64,000 nt of DNA. It comes from Pannonibacter phragmitetus DSM 14782 (GTDB lineage: Bacteria > Pseudomonadota > Alphaproteobacteria > Rhizobiales > Stappiaceae). The notes beneath the pieces are model-generated. The model was not told the origin of the DNA. It ran no database searches and saw only the letters and a program-made list of their open reading frames with translations. Location: assembly GCF_000382365.1 (NCBI RefSeq), contig NZ_KB908233.1, forward strand, positions 29,259 to 93,258, given 5' to 3'. Below, in pieces: positions 63,758 to 64,000 of this stretch. Position 1 is the first letter of the stretch; each line of letters begins with the position of its first letter. The position numbers and the translations under genes are program-made.

Positions 63758-64000
63758 TCAATGGCACTTGTTCTGGCTCTTTGCGAAGCCTGCTTTTCCG
63801 AGGGTTCTGCGGCGAGCGAGCTTGGCGATGCGTTCACGGATCATGTCTGTGCCGATGTCTGAGGGATCGAAGAGGCCACCATACCAATCCGCGACTTCGT
63901 GATGCTGGGGATGTCGTGGCTTTGCCATTGCTTTCAGGAAGTCTTCGAAGCCGGGTAAGCCGCCGACATCTTCCGGCGGCGCTCGTCGTTCACCGTCAAC
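63758..64000 (-). CDS. Plasmid pRiA4b ORF-3 family protein, C-terminal part (runs off the right edge)
   Basis: The minus strand is open for 80 residues from the right edge to a TGA at 63758, in the frame beginning GTT at 64000. It reads RAPPEDVGGLPGFEDFLKAM then HHEVADWYGGLFDPSDI, the conserved C-terminal block of the pRiA4b ORF-3 family (P-P-E-D-x-G-G-x-x-G-Y/F-x-x-x-L). Members occur with transposable and plasmid-borne genes, but their function is unknown. The start lies outside the window. Confidence 0.8.
   Translation of the reverse strand, partial: VDGERRAPPEDVGGLPGFEDFLKAMAKPRHPQHHEVADWYGGLFDPSDIGTDMIRERIAKLARRRTLGKAGFAKSQNKCH

Noticed and set aside
63625..63837. 70-aa minus-strand frame overlapping the pRiA4b ORF-3 end
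   Set aside because: The frame at 63758-64000 on the same strand has the conserved family sequence; this other frame is its shadow.

Overview
The window is high-GC chromosomal DNA from an alphaproteobacterium. The main evidence is gene order: the run PDH E2 - lpd - lipA - coq10 - pncC - ispF/ispD - dusB - ntrBC - ntrYX - trkA - D-amino-acid transaminase - hfq - hflX - mazG is a conserved alphaproteobacterial (notably Hyphomicrobiales) housekeeping block. Protein features agree, such as an NtrX without GAFTGA and the tatD-metG-holB-tmk-dac-rlpA run. A Stappiaceae-like host (Pannonibacter/Stappia/Labrenzia type) is a reasonable guess from gene content, but this is inference.

Layout. (1) 1-26.2 kb is the core block. 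It is interrupted between ntrC and ntrY by a divergent three-gene exporter operon of the YhiI-RbbA-YhhJ type, and it carries a tandem pair of small secreted paralogs of unknown function at 5-6 kb. (2) 26.2-38.4 kb is a reductive pyrimidine catabolism locus. It encodes an ABC importer (two permeases and an ATPase), dihydropyrimidinase, an N-carbamoyl-amino-acid hydrolase, an omega-aminotransferase and CoA-acylating (methyl)malonate-semialdehyde dehydrogenase. Two tandem RutR-like regulators follow, facing two near-consensus RutR operators. A GNAT gene and a cluster of palindromic REP-like units, one enclosing a GIY-YIG nuclease ORF, sit inside this locus. (3) 38.4-54.4 kb is accessory: arfB, a DUF1778/GNAT toxin-antitoxin pair, YitT, a D-amino-acid-dehydrogenase-like/RidA/TetR/amidase group, a flavin monooxygenase with a DUF3237 protein, ParE/antitoxin, Nudix, isochorismatase-like hydrolase, an AT-rich islet with an XRE regulator, recX, and an EmrAB-type efflux pump with its TetR regulator. 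(4) 54.4-62.2 kb is a core minus-strand run (MBL-fold hydrolase, tatD, metG, holB, tmk, dac, rlpA). (5) 62.2-64 kb is mostly non-coding with REP elements, a tRNA-Ser(UGA) gene, and the C-terminal part of a plasmid pRiA4b ORF-3 family protein entering from the right edge.

How the genes work together. The pyrimidine genes form an almost complete route from dihydrouracil/dihydrothymine through N-carbamoyl-beta-amino acids and beta-amino acids to acyl-CoA. Dihydropyrimidine dehydrogenase and the importer's binding protein are not in the window. The two RutR-like proteins probably sense the pathway's pyrimidines. The amidase-TetR-RidA-oxidoreductase group looks like a catabolic unit in which an amide is hydrolysed, the amino acid is oxidised to an imine and RidA hydrolyses the imine.

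The most unusual structure is at 31.3-32.2 kb: three consecutive units bounded by near-identical 25-bp inverted palindromes. The middle unit contains a GIY-YIG nuclease ORF without an ATG start, and the outer two look like short non-coding versions of the same unit.
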